From Palsa-965 sp044448685 (lineage in GTDB: Bacteria > Bacteroidota > Bacteroidia > Palsa-965), in NCBI GenBank assembly GCA_044448685.1, contig JBIOHC010000019.1, positions 1 to 64,000 of the forward strand: 64,000 bases of DNA. The letters are read 5' to 3'. The position numbers and the translations under genes were made by a program. Shown piece after piece: positions 1-7,820 of this stretch (its first letter is position 1; every line of letters begins with the position of its first letter). The notes below the pieces were generated by a model, which saw only the letters and a list, made by a program, of their open reading frames with translations, did not search any database and had not been told where the DNA came from.

Positions 1-90
1 GGTATTAATAGAGATTAAGGCTTTTTGCGTCCTAATCCTGGTTGGCAATACGCAGAGAGGAAACTGGAATGCACAAAAGGGAGCCACCTT

Positions 91-804
91 TCATTCCAAA
101 GCATTAACCATACCATAAACATACAGGAGATTGATACCTGCCTGGTAAGTTCGACTTACCTGTTTATAAAGTATCTGCCCTGTTTTATCCCGGACTTCAT
201 CATGCTTTAAATTACTGAAAGCATCTCCGCTGAACCAGACTCCAATGCTATATCCCTGCAGCCAGCGCTTTTTGCCATGGAGGGGCTTTACCAGATTGCA
301 GAAATAGGTGCAATTCCAACGGTTGAAAGACTGGAAAGTAAATAGCTTGTCGTCGTTTTCTGTACGTATTAACAAGGTTGGGGCAACACCTATGGAGTAA
401 TGCATGTCCTTACCAAGTCCTCCTTTCCAGGTAAGGGGGAATTTTGTAAATAGATTCCGCACCAGGCTTTGGCTTTTCAAAACGCATGGTTTATTATTCT
501 CTATATCATAACCACTGGCATCATATCCATGTACAACACCGGAAAGCCCGATTCCAAAAGTTATATGCCACGGTGCCTGGCATTCAATGCCGAAATCGGA
601 GGCAGAGCCTTTCTTGTCGCCCAATACAAAACCTGACTGCAAGTAGAACCAGGCAAGGGGGGCGGATCTTCCTGGAACAGCAGGACCCTTTACTGATTCT
701 GCTGTGACCTCCTTTTTCTTCACCACCTTAATAGTCCGGGTTTGTGAATGTAAGGGTAGGTGAAACAATACAGTCAAGGACAGAAAAAAGAAATGCTTGA
801 TCAT
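91..804 (-). CDS. secreted beta-barrel-like protein, function unknown
   Basis: Predicted exported protein of 237 residues. The first 21 residues (MIKHFFFLSLTVLFHLPLHSQ) form a typical Bacteroidota signal peptide ending in a Ser-Gln site. The mature part has alternating hydrophobic/polar stretches with many aromatic and glycine residues, as in small outer-membrane beta-barrels of this phylum (inference). The frame is open further upstream, to 891, but the ATG at 804 puts the signal peptide at the N-terminus and is preferred. I recognise no named family. It is transcribed leftwards, away from the tRNA, as a single gene at the window edge. Confidence 0.6.
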   Translation of the reverse strand: MIKHFFFLSLTVLFHLPLHSQTRTIKVVKKKEVTAESVKGPAVPGRSAPLAWFYLQSGFVLGDKKGSASDFGIECQAPWHITFGIGLSGVVHGYDASGYDIENNKPCVLKSQSLVRNLFTKFPLTWKGGLGKDMHYSIGVAPTLLIRTENDDKLFTFQSFNRWNCTYFCNLVKPLHGKKRWLQGYSIGVWFSGDAFSNLKHDEVRDKTGQILYKQVSRTYQAGINLLYVYGMVNALE

Positions 805-903
805 ACACGAATAATACAAAGGTTGGGAAAAGATACAAATGTCAGTCCATTTCATTGTAGGGGCGAAAATCGATGAAAAATTGGGAACCATAAGGCAAAT
901 ACT

Positions 904-911
904 TACTTTTG
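904..911 (+). promoter_or_regulatory. -7 promoter box (TACTTTTG) of the tRNA gene
   Basis: Matches the Bacteroidota primary-sigma -7 consensus TAnnTTTG and ends 18 nt before the first base of the tRNA-Val gene. No clear -33 element is seen. Confidence 0.6.
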
Positions 912-929
912 TTTTTCAATCAAATACGA

Positions 930-1004
930 GGACGTCTAGCTCAGTTGGTTTAGAGCACTACCTCGACAAGGTAGGGGTCGCCGGTTCGAGCCCGGCGATG
1001 TCCA
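930..1004 (+). tRNA. tRNA-Val(GAC)
   Basis: Full cloverleaf. The acceptor stem is GGACGTC/GATGTCC with one G-T pair, and the D stem is GCTC/GAGC. The anticodon stem CTACC/GGTAG encloses loop TCGACAA, with anticodon GAC at 965-967. The T stem is GCCGG/CCGGC with loop TTCGAGC, and the discriminator is A at 1004. CCA is not encoded. Position 33 is C instead of the near-universal U, and bases 32 and 38 (T and A) could pair. A TAnnTTTG box lies upstream and a hairpin terminator directly downstream, so the tRNA is probably its own transcription unit. Confidence 0.93.
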
Positions 1005-1008
1005 CACA

Positions 1009-1036
1009 AGAATCCCTTCTCCTGAGGGATTCTTTA
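1009..1036 (+). terminator. hairpin terminator after tRNA-Val
   Basis: A perfect 9-bp stem (AGAATCCCT, 1009-1017, with AGGGATTCT, 1025-1033) around a 7-nt loop is followed by a short T-rich stretch. It lies 4 nt after the tRNA and before the next start codon at 1058. Confidence 0.6.
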
Positions 1037-1057
1037 TTCATACTTATTCCTGCTCCG

Positions 1058-2179
1058 ATGAGAAAACTGCTCTTCCTTTTCTCCCTTATTCTTTCAGGGA
1101 CGCTATGTGCTCAAAATGGATTCACTGACAGAGCTCTGGCAAAAAACACGTTGATGGATACAGTGAAAATCGGGAAATGGATTGAATATCTGGATGAAGA
1201 TCTAAACCCTGTCAAGGACAGCACCGGAGCTCCCTTATATGTTCTTGTTGAATACAAGGGTGGAAAACCCTGGGGAAAAGAGAACACCTTCTATACCAAT
1301 GGCAGACTTTACCGCATTCGCACCCTGGTTAATGGTCTGGCTAACGGACCTGTGAAGGCATATTATGAAGATGGAAAACTTCTTGGTGATGGAACGTATC
1401 TGAATGGAGTCAAGAAAGGACCTGTAACTTTTTATTACCCCAACGGGAAAATTAAAATGAAAGCAGTGTATTCTAATGATAAACTCAGCGGAATCATGAA
1501 TGGTTATTATGAAAACGGGAAACTTAAAAGTATATTGGTTTTTGCAGATGGCCTCGAAGAAGGTATTGGGAAAGAATATTATGAAACAGGCCTGCTGACT
1601 TCCGAAACCAATTACCTGCATGGTGAAAGGAATGGGATTGCAACAGAGTATTACCCCAACGGTAAGGTGATGAAGAAGGCCTCCTATGTTCATGACATGC
1701 TGAACGGGATTTTCAGGGAATATTACGAAAATGATAGCTTGATGAGCGAAGTCCCTTATTTGAATGACTCTGTGAATGGTACCGTTAAAGAATATGGTAA
1801 GAGTGGAAAGCTGGTGGATGAAGTAAAGTATGTAAATGGACAAAAAACAGGTCTGGCCCGGGAGTGGTATGAAAGTGGTAAGATCATGAAGGAAATTCCC
1901 TATGCAGGCGATTCTGTTCATGGCAAATCAAAAGTGTATTTTGAAAGCGGGGTACTGATGATGGAGGCGAATTACAACAACGGAGCTGAAACAGGGGTAT
2001 CTAAGGAATATTATGGAGATGGGAAAATGAAATCAGAAACTTCGTTCAAGGATGGGAAAAAGGATGGGCTTGAAAAACACTATTTTGAAACAGGGAAACC
2101 CCAGTCGGAGACTATCTGGAAAGATGATGTACAGGTATCCTATAAATTTTACGATGCCGACGGGAAGGAAATCAAATAG
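1058..2179 (+). CDS. exported MORN_2-repeat protein
   Basis: 373-residue protein with an N-terminal signal peptide (MRKLLFLFSLILSGTLCAQ). From about residue 75 to the end it is a run of roughly twelve MORN_2-type repeats of about 23 residues, each with a core like YYENGKL followed by Y.NG...G. This is the architecture of proteins often annotated as the YwqK-family antitoxin; that label comes from repeat similarity only, and no toxin gene is adjacent. The frame is open upstream through the tRNA, but the ATG at 1058 begins exactly at the signal peptide and lies after the tRNA terminator. The protein is probably periplasmic or surface-exposed. Partner unknown. Confidence 0.85.
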   Translation: MRKLLFLFSLILSGTLCAQNGFTDRALAKNTLMDTVKIGKWIEYLDEDLNPVKDSTGAPLYVLVEYKGGKPWGKENTFYTNGRLYRIRTLVNGLANGPVKAYYEDGKLLGDGTYLNGVKKGPVTFYYPNGKIKMKAVYSNDKLSGIMNGYYENGKLKSILVFADGLEEGIGKEYYETGLLTSETNYLHGERNGIATEYYPNGKVMKKASYVHDMLNGIFREYYENDSLMSEVPYLNDSVNGTVKEYGKSGKLVDEVKYVNGQKTGLAREWYESGKIMKEIPYAGDSVHGKSKVYFESGVLMMEANYNNGAETGVSKEYYGDGKMKSETSFKDGKKDGLEKHYFETGKPQSETIWKDDVQVSYKFYDADGKEIK

Positions 2180-2200
2180 AACGTTCTTTTACTTCGTCAA

Positions 2201-2449
2201 ATGATAGACATAGACTTTCAGAATCAACTCAGCCCCATTCTCAGTCCGGGTATCCGTTCTCTTTCGGATGTAACCTTCACACAACGTAAAGACGGAAGCG
2301 GTACCATCACATTGGGGCCCGCAAACCGGCGTCTCGGTATGATGCAAGGGGTTGAATGGACAGGTGCCAGCCAACCTCCCCGTCTGGATATGATACCGGA
2401 TGTACAGGAAGTGAACCGTATAATACTCAACTTGCAAAAACGGGCCTGA
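2201..2449 (+). CDS. small PH-like hypothetical protein
   Basis: 82-residue open frame starting 21 nt after the MORN-repeat gene on the same strand. The pattern, a GSGTITLGP strand, a Trp near the middle and a C-terminal IPDVQEVNRIIL helix, resembles the small PH-like fold seen in Bacteroidota membrane and stress proteins (weak recognition, no full motif). It has no signal peptide or membrane segment. Its position 20 nt before the broken membrane-protein gene at 2470 suggests the two form a pair. The opposite-strand frames here look like shadows. Confidence 0.5.
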   Translation: MIDIDFQNQLSPILSPGIRSLSDVTFTQRKDGSGTITLGPANRRLGMMQGVEWTGASQPPRLDMIPDVQEVNRIILNLQKRA

Positions 2450-2469
2450 TCCGTTTTATCTTCGTCTGA

Positions 2470-2956
2470 ATGCAAAAAGACAAACTCAACAGCTGGTGGG
2501 GCCCCCCCAGAAACATTCCTGTTTCGTGCTACTCTGGCACTGATGACTATGCAACTGTTCATAACCTACCTCTGGTGGAGTGTGGGTATTTATGATAGGG
2601 AACACCGTAAGCTGAACAAACCCTATACGGTTTGTTTCCTTCTTTCACTCGCCCTGATGGGCATCACCCTCTTTGCCGGCAACGGATGGATACGTATTTT
2701 GTTTTATCTGAGCCTTCTGCTGAATTACCTGCCTCCCTTCCTGGCCATGCTGATCGTATTCACTCTTTGGTGGATTTTCTTTTCAATGATTGCCGACCGT
2801 ACCTGCAAGCAAGGGTTTCTGAAAAGCACACTCATGTCAATGGTGTATATTCCTTCATTTATGGCTCTCGGTATAATGGCAGTGGCCTTTACTAAACTTC
2901 CTGTTTCAGTCGGTCTTCTGTCAGATGCGTTTGTGTTGCACATGCGGACTGTCTAA
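2470..2956 (+). pseudogene. small integral membrane protein, frameshifted at a C7 run
   Basis: The frame starting at ATG 2470 reads MQKDKLNSWWGPP, then reaches a run of seven C residues (2502-2508). Beyond it the sensible protein continues in the +1 frame: ETFLFRATLALMTMQLFITY, followed by three or four hydrophobic segments to the stop at 2956. Deleting one C fuses both parts into one protein of about 160 residues. Without this, the downstream frame could only start at ATG 2543, inside the first membrane segment. Either this is a sequencing/assembly error in a homopolymer or the gene is genuinely disrupted. Family not recognised. The 3' end overlaps the convergent gene at 2921 by 36 bp. Confidence 0.6.
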
Positions 2957-3313
2957 AAATTTCCTGAGCCATACGAGAGCCTCCTGCTCTTCGGTGAACA
3001 GGCGGGTTGGACTCCGGTCATTACTCAGGCTTCTGAAAAAATTGCCGACCAGCTTACCTGCCAGACTATTGACAAGGATGGCAGCTGCCTTACGCGTTTC
3101 CTGATATTCGGGGCTGGCCATACGCTTCAGCGCTTCCGGGGCTATGGTATGATGCCCCCTGCGGCTATCCCAAATAATACAAAAATCTTTCCCATTATTC
3201 AGTTCCAGATTCGTCTTGCGCATTGCCAGCACATCTTCCAGATCCAGTAAAGCATTTTCCTCAACGTCAATCTTGATAATGCAGGGTTCGATTAAGGTCT
3301 GGGTGTATTTCAC
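2921..3313 (-). CDS. STAS/SpoIIAA-like protein
   Basis: 130-residue soluble protein starting with GTG at 3313 (no in-frame ATG near). The alternation of hydrophobic beta-strands and helices (IIKIDVEE, FCIIWDSRRG, AAAILVNS, EEQEALVWLRKFL) resembles the STAS/SpoIIAA-like small proteins of Bacteroidota often listed as DUF7793. There is no catalytic motif, signal peptide or membrane segment. Members of this superfamily bind lipids or regulatory partners, but the role here is unknown. It converges with, and overlaps by 36 bp, the frameshifted membrane protein gene. Confidence 0.6.
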   Translation of the reverse strand: MKYTQTLIEPCIIKIDVEENALLDLEDVLAMRKTNLELNNGKDFCIIWDSRRGHHTIAPEALKRMASPEYQETRKAAAILVNSLAGKLVGNFFRSLSNDRSPTRLFTEEQEALVWLRKFLDSPHVQHKRI

Positions 3314-3437
3314 GAAATCAGAAAATATTTTTATTCCTTTAACAAGTAAGTAAATTTTTATGAACCGGCAAAATTAAAGTAAAGGCAGGCTTCCTGGAAT
3401 TGACAACAGATACAGAAAAGAAGGGAAGAGATATTTT

Positions 3438-3445
3438 TTAACTTT
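3438..3445 (+). promoter_or_regulatory. -7 promoter box (TAACTTTG), 4 nt before ATG
   Basis: Perfect TAnnTTTG match with only 4 nt between its final G and the ATG at 3450. If transcription starts the usual few bases downstream, the mRNA would begin at or next to the start codon. Confidence 0.6.
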
Positions 3446-3449
3446 GTGC

Positions 3450-4940
3450 ATGCTGAGAAAATTAAGGAGTTTTATTTTCAGAAGCCCCGGCGACTGGAAA
3501 TACTGGCTTATGATGGCTTTTTTATGCAGAGGGCTACTCTTCATTTTTCAGCTTGTCTTCCTTCGCTATACGACAATACATGGTTTCTGGGGTGCCAGCG
3601 GCGGGGATACGGACAGTTACCTCACACCAATTGAACATCTTATACAAAAGGGTTCTTATGCCCCGAATCTGCGTATGCCGGGGTATGGTTTTTTCTATTA
3701 CCCCCTCATTCTGTTATTTCCGAAGGCAATAGCCTGTAATATCCTTATCGTGTTCCAGGCTGCTATGGGAGCAGTATCGGTATATGCGCTGGCATTGCTT
3801 GCCCTGAAAACATTTAAAAGCAGTGGCTTTTTTTATCTTGTTTTCTTCCTGTTCGGATTAAGCACCTTTTCGGCTATCTATGATATCCGCTTGCAAAGCG
3901 AAAGTTTGTGCACTTCCTTTCTTATTTTATCGATTTATTTTTATGTGAATTACCTGAGCGGACAAACTTCCAGACGGAATCTTATACTCTCCGGCCTGTT
4001 TATGACCCTCACTGTTTTTTTACGTCCTGTGTTTGTGCTTTATTTCCCTGCCATGCTCCTGATGTTGCTGGTAGTTCTTTACAGAAGTAACAAGAAACTT
4101 ATTATGCCCGGTTTGTGTTTTTTGGCGGTTTTTATTGCAGTGGATGGAGCCTGGCTTGTTCGCAATTACGGTAAATATCACCGGATCGTCCCCCTCACAG
4201 CCAGCCTCAACTATCCGAATTATACAAGCTCCTGGGTATATGCCACTGGTCAGTTTGTTCAAACCTGGGGAGGTGGAATGTGTTATTGGGACCCGAAAGA
4301 GGAAATAGCCTGGTTTGGTACAGCAGGCAAATCAAATGTTTCTCTGCCCTCAGATATTTATACTTCCAAATTCAACAAAGACAGCCTTGAGCAAATCCGA
4401 AAGACAATCTCTACCTTACTCCCCAAAACAGATTTTCTTAAATTATCCACCGATACCTGTTTGGAAGAAACAGCTGCGTTGCCGGAAGTGGTGGTGCTGA
4501 AGCGCAAACTGGGCATTTATGCACAGTCGGTGAAGGAAGAAAAGCCCTGGTTGTATTATGTCAAAGCTCCGGCTCTCTTTCTTAAGAAAATGATTTACCG
4601 GGATGGCGGTACGGGCAACCTCTTTCAGAAACCATTTACCGAATTGAATAAGAAAGAAAAAAGTATCCGTATGTTGTATACGGTACTTTATCTTTTTGTG
4701 ATGACAGGAGGTTTAGCTGGTATGTTTTTACTCTTCCGGAAGGGATGGTCTTCTCCACTCATCATGATATCGGCAGCCGTCTGTTTATATCAGGTGGTTA
4801 TCCATGCCATTGTTTTCCGCTCTACCGAACAACGCTACCTGGTTCCTGCATATCCCTTTTTTGTGATCTGCTCGGTGTACCTTTTACTTACTTTGTATCA
4901 GACTTTTTTCAGGCATTCCCGGAAACTGGAAATCACATAA
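3450..4940 (+). CDS. GT-C-like polytopic membrane glycosyltransferase
   Basis: 496 residues and strongly hydrophobic, with about eight to ten predicted membrane helices. A soluble loop lies at roughly residues 255-385, and the last three helices are C-terminal. After the first helix (about 18-40) the first extracytoplasmic loop carries GGDTDSY (Asp53 and Asp55), the acidic pair position typical of GT-C enzymes (PMT/ArnT type) that use polyprenyl-phosphate sugars. The family assignment rests on topology and this motif, so the donor and acceptor are unknown. A TTG two codons upstream is possible, but ATG 3450 is preferred. The 3' end overlaps the sugar operon's last gene by 43 bp (convergent). 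It may use a donor made by that operon and its GT2 (inference). Confidence 0.65.
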   Translation: MLRKLRSFIFRSPGDWKYWLMMAFLCRGLLFIFQLVFLRYTTIHGFWGASGGDTDSYLTPIEHLIQKGSYAPNLRMPGYGFFYYPLILLFPKAIACNILIVFQAAMGAVSVYALALLALKTFKSSGFFYLVFFLFGLSTFSAIYDIRLQSESLCTSFLILSIYFYVNYLSGQTSRRNLILSGLFMTLTVFLRPVFVLYFPAMLLMLLVVLYRSNKKLIMPGLCFLAVFIAVDGAWLVRNYGKYHRIVPLTASLNYPNYTSSWVYATGQFVQTWGGGMCYWDPKEEIAWFGTAGKSNVSLPSDIYTSKFNKDSLEQIRKTISTLLPKTDFLKLSTDTCLEETAALPEVVVLKRKLGIYAQSVKEEKPWLYYVKAPALFLKKMIYRDGGTGNLFQKPFTELNKKEKSIRMLYTVLYLFVMTGGLAGMFLLFRKGWSSPLIMISAAVCLYQVVIHAIVFRSTEQRYLVPAYPFFVICSVYLLLTLYQTFFRHSRKLEIT

Positions 4941-6034
4941 TCGATTTCTTCCTGTTTCATCGGAACGAACAGGGGTAAGATAATACTGTTATCGCATTCA
5001 TTTTCTGAAACAGGCAGTGTGCAGCGCAAAGGCATGTGACGGTATGCAAGCTCCCTGTGTGAAGTCATCACTCCTCTTCGTGTTGAAATACCCTTGTCAA
5101 GAAGTAACTGCATCAGTTCATTCCTCGGAACAGGACAGGAAGGAAGCAAATAAACAGAAAAGCTTTGCCAGTTGGTAACCCCGTCGGGTGGAACAACAGG
5201 AAGACGAATGCCTGGAATATTTTTGAAAGCCTCCAGGTATGCCAAAGCTATTTTGGTGCGTTCGGCAATAAGCCAGTCCAGCTTTTCCAGTTGTTTAATT
5301 CCAACAGCAGCCTGTATATCGGTGAGCCTGTAATTGTATCCGATTTCAAGATGCTCTTCCATGATTACCTTGTCGCTTTGGTGTCTTATCCTGTCATTGA
5401 CTGACATGCCATGCTGGCGCAATAAACGCAACCTGTTATAGTGAGCTTCACTGGAGGTTGTAATCATGCCCCCGTCACCGGTTGTAATGACTTTCCGGGG
5501 ATGGAATGAAAAACAAACCAACTCTGAACCGGCCCCAATCTTCTGCCCTTTGTAAGCAGATCCTGCCGCACAGGCCGCATCTTCAATAAGTTTTAGTCCG
5601 TGTTTTTCACAAAGCCGGCGGAAGGCATCCAGGTTGGCCGGCAGACCGATCTGATGCACCAGCAGAATGGCTTTTGTTTTAGCTGTAATAAGGCTTTCGG
5701 CATGTACAGGATCCAGGTTATAAGTTCCGGGCTCCACTTCTGAAAAAACAGGTACAGCTCCCACATACGTGATAGAATTTGCTGTTGCAATATAGCTGAG
5801 TGAAGGGCAGATGACTTCGTCACCTTCCTTAATTCCGGCGACAATCATGGCAAGATGCAGTGCTGTTGTGCAATTGGATAAGGCTACAGCATAGCGGGCT
5901 CCTGTATACGCAGCGAACTTCTCTTCAAATTCCTGCACTTTAGGGCCTTGTGTAACCCAATTGGTAAGTATGGTGTCATAGGCGTATTGTGCTTCGTCTT
6001 TGGTCAGATATGGCTTTGCAATAGGGATCTTCAT
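4898..6034 (-). CDS. DegT/DnrJ/EryC1/StrS sugar aminotransferase
   Basis: 378-residue PLP-dependent aminotransferase that converts a nucleotide-linked keto-sugar to an amino-sugar. Family landmarks are SNCTTALHLA (53-62), EDAACAAGS (151-159, Asp152 contacting the PLP ring nitrogen) and FHPRKVITTGDGG, with Lys181 as the Schiff-base lysine. Its length is standard for the family. It is the last gene of the minus-strand sugar operon, 17 nt after the SDR gene at 6052. That spacing suggests the two enzymes act in sequence, the SDR supplying or modifying the keto-sugar. The substrate cannot be told from sequence alone. It differs clearly from the second DegT protein (11448), so the operon makes two distinct amination steps or two sugars. 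Confidence 0.85.
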   Translation of the reverse strand: MKIPIAKPYLTKDEAQYAYDTILTNWVTQGPKVQEFEEKFAAYTGARYAVALSNCTTALHLAMIVAGIKEGDEVICPSLSYIATANSITYVGAVPVFSEVEPGTYNLDPVHAESLITAKTKAILLVHQIGLPANLDAFRRLCEKHGLKLIEDAACAAGSAYKGQKIGAGSELVCFSFHPRKVITTGDGGMITTSSEAHYNRLRLLRQHGMSVNDRIRHQSDKVIMEEHLEIGYNYRLTDIQAAVGIKQLEKLDWLIAERTKIALAYLEAFKNIPGIRLPVVPPDGVTNWQSFSVYLLPSCPVPRNELMQLLLDKGISTRRGVMTSHRELAYRHMPLRCTLPVSENECDNSIILPLFVPMKQEEIDYVISSFRECLKKV

Positions 6035-6051
6035 GGCGGTTCGGGTTAATC

Positions 6052-7068
6052 TTATTTAACTGATTTTACTTCCCAGTTTTTCAATACAATCTCCTCAGCA
6101 AGGTTCCTGGTCTTTGCAAGGTCAGTATAATAGGCAATGGTCTCCTTCAGACCTTCTTCAAAAAGGCAGGCTGATTTAAATCCTGAAATTTTTAAAAATT
6201 TCGAAGGATTAACCCATAACCTCGGCACATCAGCAGGTCTGTCAGTCTGAAAATCAATCGTCATCCCGGTTTTCATCAAATGTATGAGTTGCTCCAAAAG
6301 GCTCTTCATTGTTATTTCTGTACCGGTTCCTATATTGATCACTTCTCCGCCTAAGCCATTTACAGGAAGCAATGCGGCCAAAGCACGGGCTGTATCTTTG
6401 ACAAAAAAGAAATCACGGGTTACCTGTCCGTCACCGAAAATAACAGGCCGGATCCCATAAATCATATTGACAATGCTTCTTGGTATGATCTCTCCGGCAT
6501 CGCCTTCATAATGGGCACGGGGACCGTAGTTGTTGAAGATCCGGAGAATCGTAGTGTCCATCCCGAAACAGGTATGGTAGGAATAGGCATAATGTTCGCC
6601 GGCAAGCTTACTCGCACCATAAACTGTCTTAGGCAGGGGCAGACCTGTTTCATCAATCGGAAAAGATTGTATGTCACCGTAAATTTCAGAAGTTGAAATA
6701 TAGAAGAACTTCTTTATCCTATGCTTGCGGGAAGCTTCCAGTACATTCAAACTTCCTTCCGCATTTACACGGTGGTTTTCAAACGGACTATGCAGGGAAT
6801 GTCTTACTCCCAGACAGGCCAGGTGATAAACAGTATCAATACCTTCTAAGGCTGTATCCAGAAAGGGCTGATCGAGAATATCTCCTTTCAGAAAACGGAA
6901 ACCGCGATGTTTGGCAGCATGTTGCAGATTTTCCATCTTCCCGTTCCTCAAATTGTCAATGACAGTTACGGTATGATTTTCTGACAGTAATTTATCACAG
7001 AGGTGGGAACCGATGAAGCCGGCTCCTCCGGTTACCAGGATATGATGAGTAGAATTTTTATCTGACAT
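6052..7068 (-). CDS. NAD-dependent epimerase/dehydratase (extended SDR)
   Basis: 338-residue extended short-chain dehydrogenase acting on nucleotide sugars. The NAD-binding glycine motif TGGAGFIG is at 13-20, the active-site segment STSEIYGD at 125-132, and the catalytic Tyr150-x-x-x-Lys154 lies in YGASK, followed by RIFNNYGPR. The family includes UDP-glucuronate decarboxylases, 4-epimerases and 4,6-dehydratases. The pattern is closest to the decarboxylase/epimerase group, but I cannot choose. It sits 29 nt from the phosphoesterase upstream and 17 nt from the DegT aminotransferase downstream in the operon. Confidence 0.8.
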   Translation of the reverse strand: MSDKNSTHHILVTGGAGFIGSHLCDKLLSENHTVTVIDNLRNGKMENLQHAAKHRGFRFLKGDILDQPFLDTALEGIDTVYHLACLGVRHSLHSPFENHRVNAEGSLNVLEASRKHRIKKFFYISTSEIYGDIQSFPIDETGLPLPKTVYGASKLAGEHYAYSYHTCFGMDTTILRIFNNYGPRAHYEGDAGEIIPRSIVNMIYGIRPVIFGDGQVTRDFFFVKDTARALAALLPVNGLGGEVINIGTGTEITMKSLLEQLIHLMKTGMTIDFQTDRPADVPRLWVNPSKFLKISGFKSACLFEEGLKETIAYYTDLAKTRNLAEEIVLKNWEVKSVK

Positions 7069-7097
7069 GTTTCTTGTGCGGCTTAGTTCAAAAGGGT

Positions 7098-7820
7098 TTA
7101 TTCCTTCAGACTTCCCTTATCTGTTTTGTTAAGTGCTAAAATAGCACGTTTATTCCAATTCATCTGAACTAATAAATCCATGGCTTTGTGCTGATCATAG
7201 GCGCTGCGTTTTAACTCAAGCATACAGGTTTCTGTATCCAGTATACCCCAGGAGGGCATTGGATTTGCATCACGTGGCTGACCGACTGATCCGGGATTGA
7301 ATATAATTCCTTTATTCACTACGGGAGAAGATAAGAGCGGGTAGTGTGTATGCCCCAGCAGCAGTAATTTCCCCTGTTCCGGAAACCAGCTTTCTTTCGT
7401 GTGGTGATCGGGATAAAAGCGGCCATTTAGACTGTCAGCAGGGGTTCCGTGAAATGCTTTTAGCTTGGTATTTCCTATTTTTAACTCCAGAAAATCAGGA
7501 AGAGATTTTAGCCAGGGCAGTGCTTCAGGATAATTTTGAATCAGTTCCCGTTCGTTTTGTTTAGCAGCATCCCAATAAACAGGTATGGGAGAAGGGGGGC
7601 TGGAATCCAGAAGAAGCTGATCATGATTTCCGCGGATAAACCAGGATTCCTGTAAAAAAGGTTGCAGGAGTCTGAATGTTTCGGCAGCCCAGGGATAGTA
7701 CCCAAAGATATCGCCTAATACGATCAGATGCTCAATGCCTTCGGCATGTAAATCGTCCAGCACGGATTTAAGTGCAAAGCAATTGGAGTGTATATCACTG
7801 AGTATGCCGATCTTTTTCAC
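7098..7820 (-). CDS. calcineurin-like metallophosphoesterase (YfcE type)
   Basis: 240-residue binuclear metallophosphoesterase with all the expected motifs: SDIHSN (8-13, Asp9 and His11), GD (36-37), GNHD (64-67), FHGTP (125-129) and GHTH (158-161), then NPGSVGQPRD. It starts with GTG at 7820 and overlaps the end of the preceding SDR gene by 26 bp, so translation is probably coupled. YfcE/MJ0936-type enzymes cleave phosphodiesters or phosphomonoesters. Inside a sugar operon it may dephosphorylate an intermediate or remove a product, which is inference from context only. Confidence 0.8.
   Translation of the reverse strand: MKKIGILSDIHSNCFALKSVLDDLHAEGIEHLIVLGDIFGYYPWAAETFRLLQPFLQESWFIRGNHDQLLLDSSPPSPIPVYWDAAKQNERELIQNYPEALPWLKSLPDFLELKIGNTKLKAFHGTPADSLNGRFYPDHHTKESWFPEQGKLLLLGHTHYPLLSSPVVNKGIIFNPGSVGQPRDANPMPSWGILDTETCMLELKRSAYDQHKAMDLLVQMNWNKRAILALNKTDKGSLKE

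Noticed and set aside
25..210. 61-residue plus-strand frame at the left edge
   Set aside because: Overlaps the supported minus-strand gene from 91 and has no recognisable features.
839..1057. N-terminal extension of the MORN-repeat protein through the tRNA
   Set aside because: The extension would translate the tRNA gene and its terminator. The signal peptide starts at 1058.
1058..2179. Toxin-antitoxin system based on the YwqK-type name of the MORN protein
   Set aside because: The protein has an export signal and no toxin gene is adjacent. The name reflects repeat similarity only.
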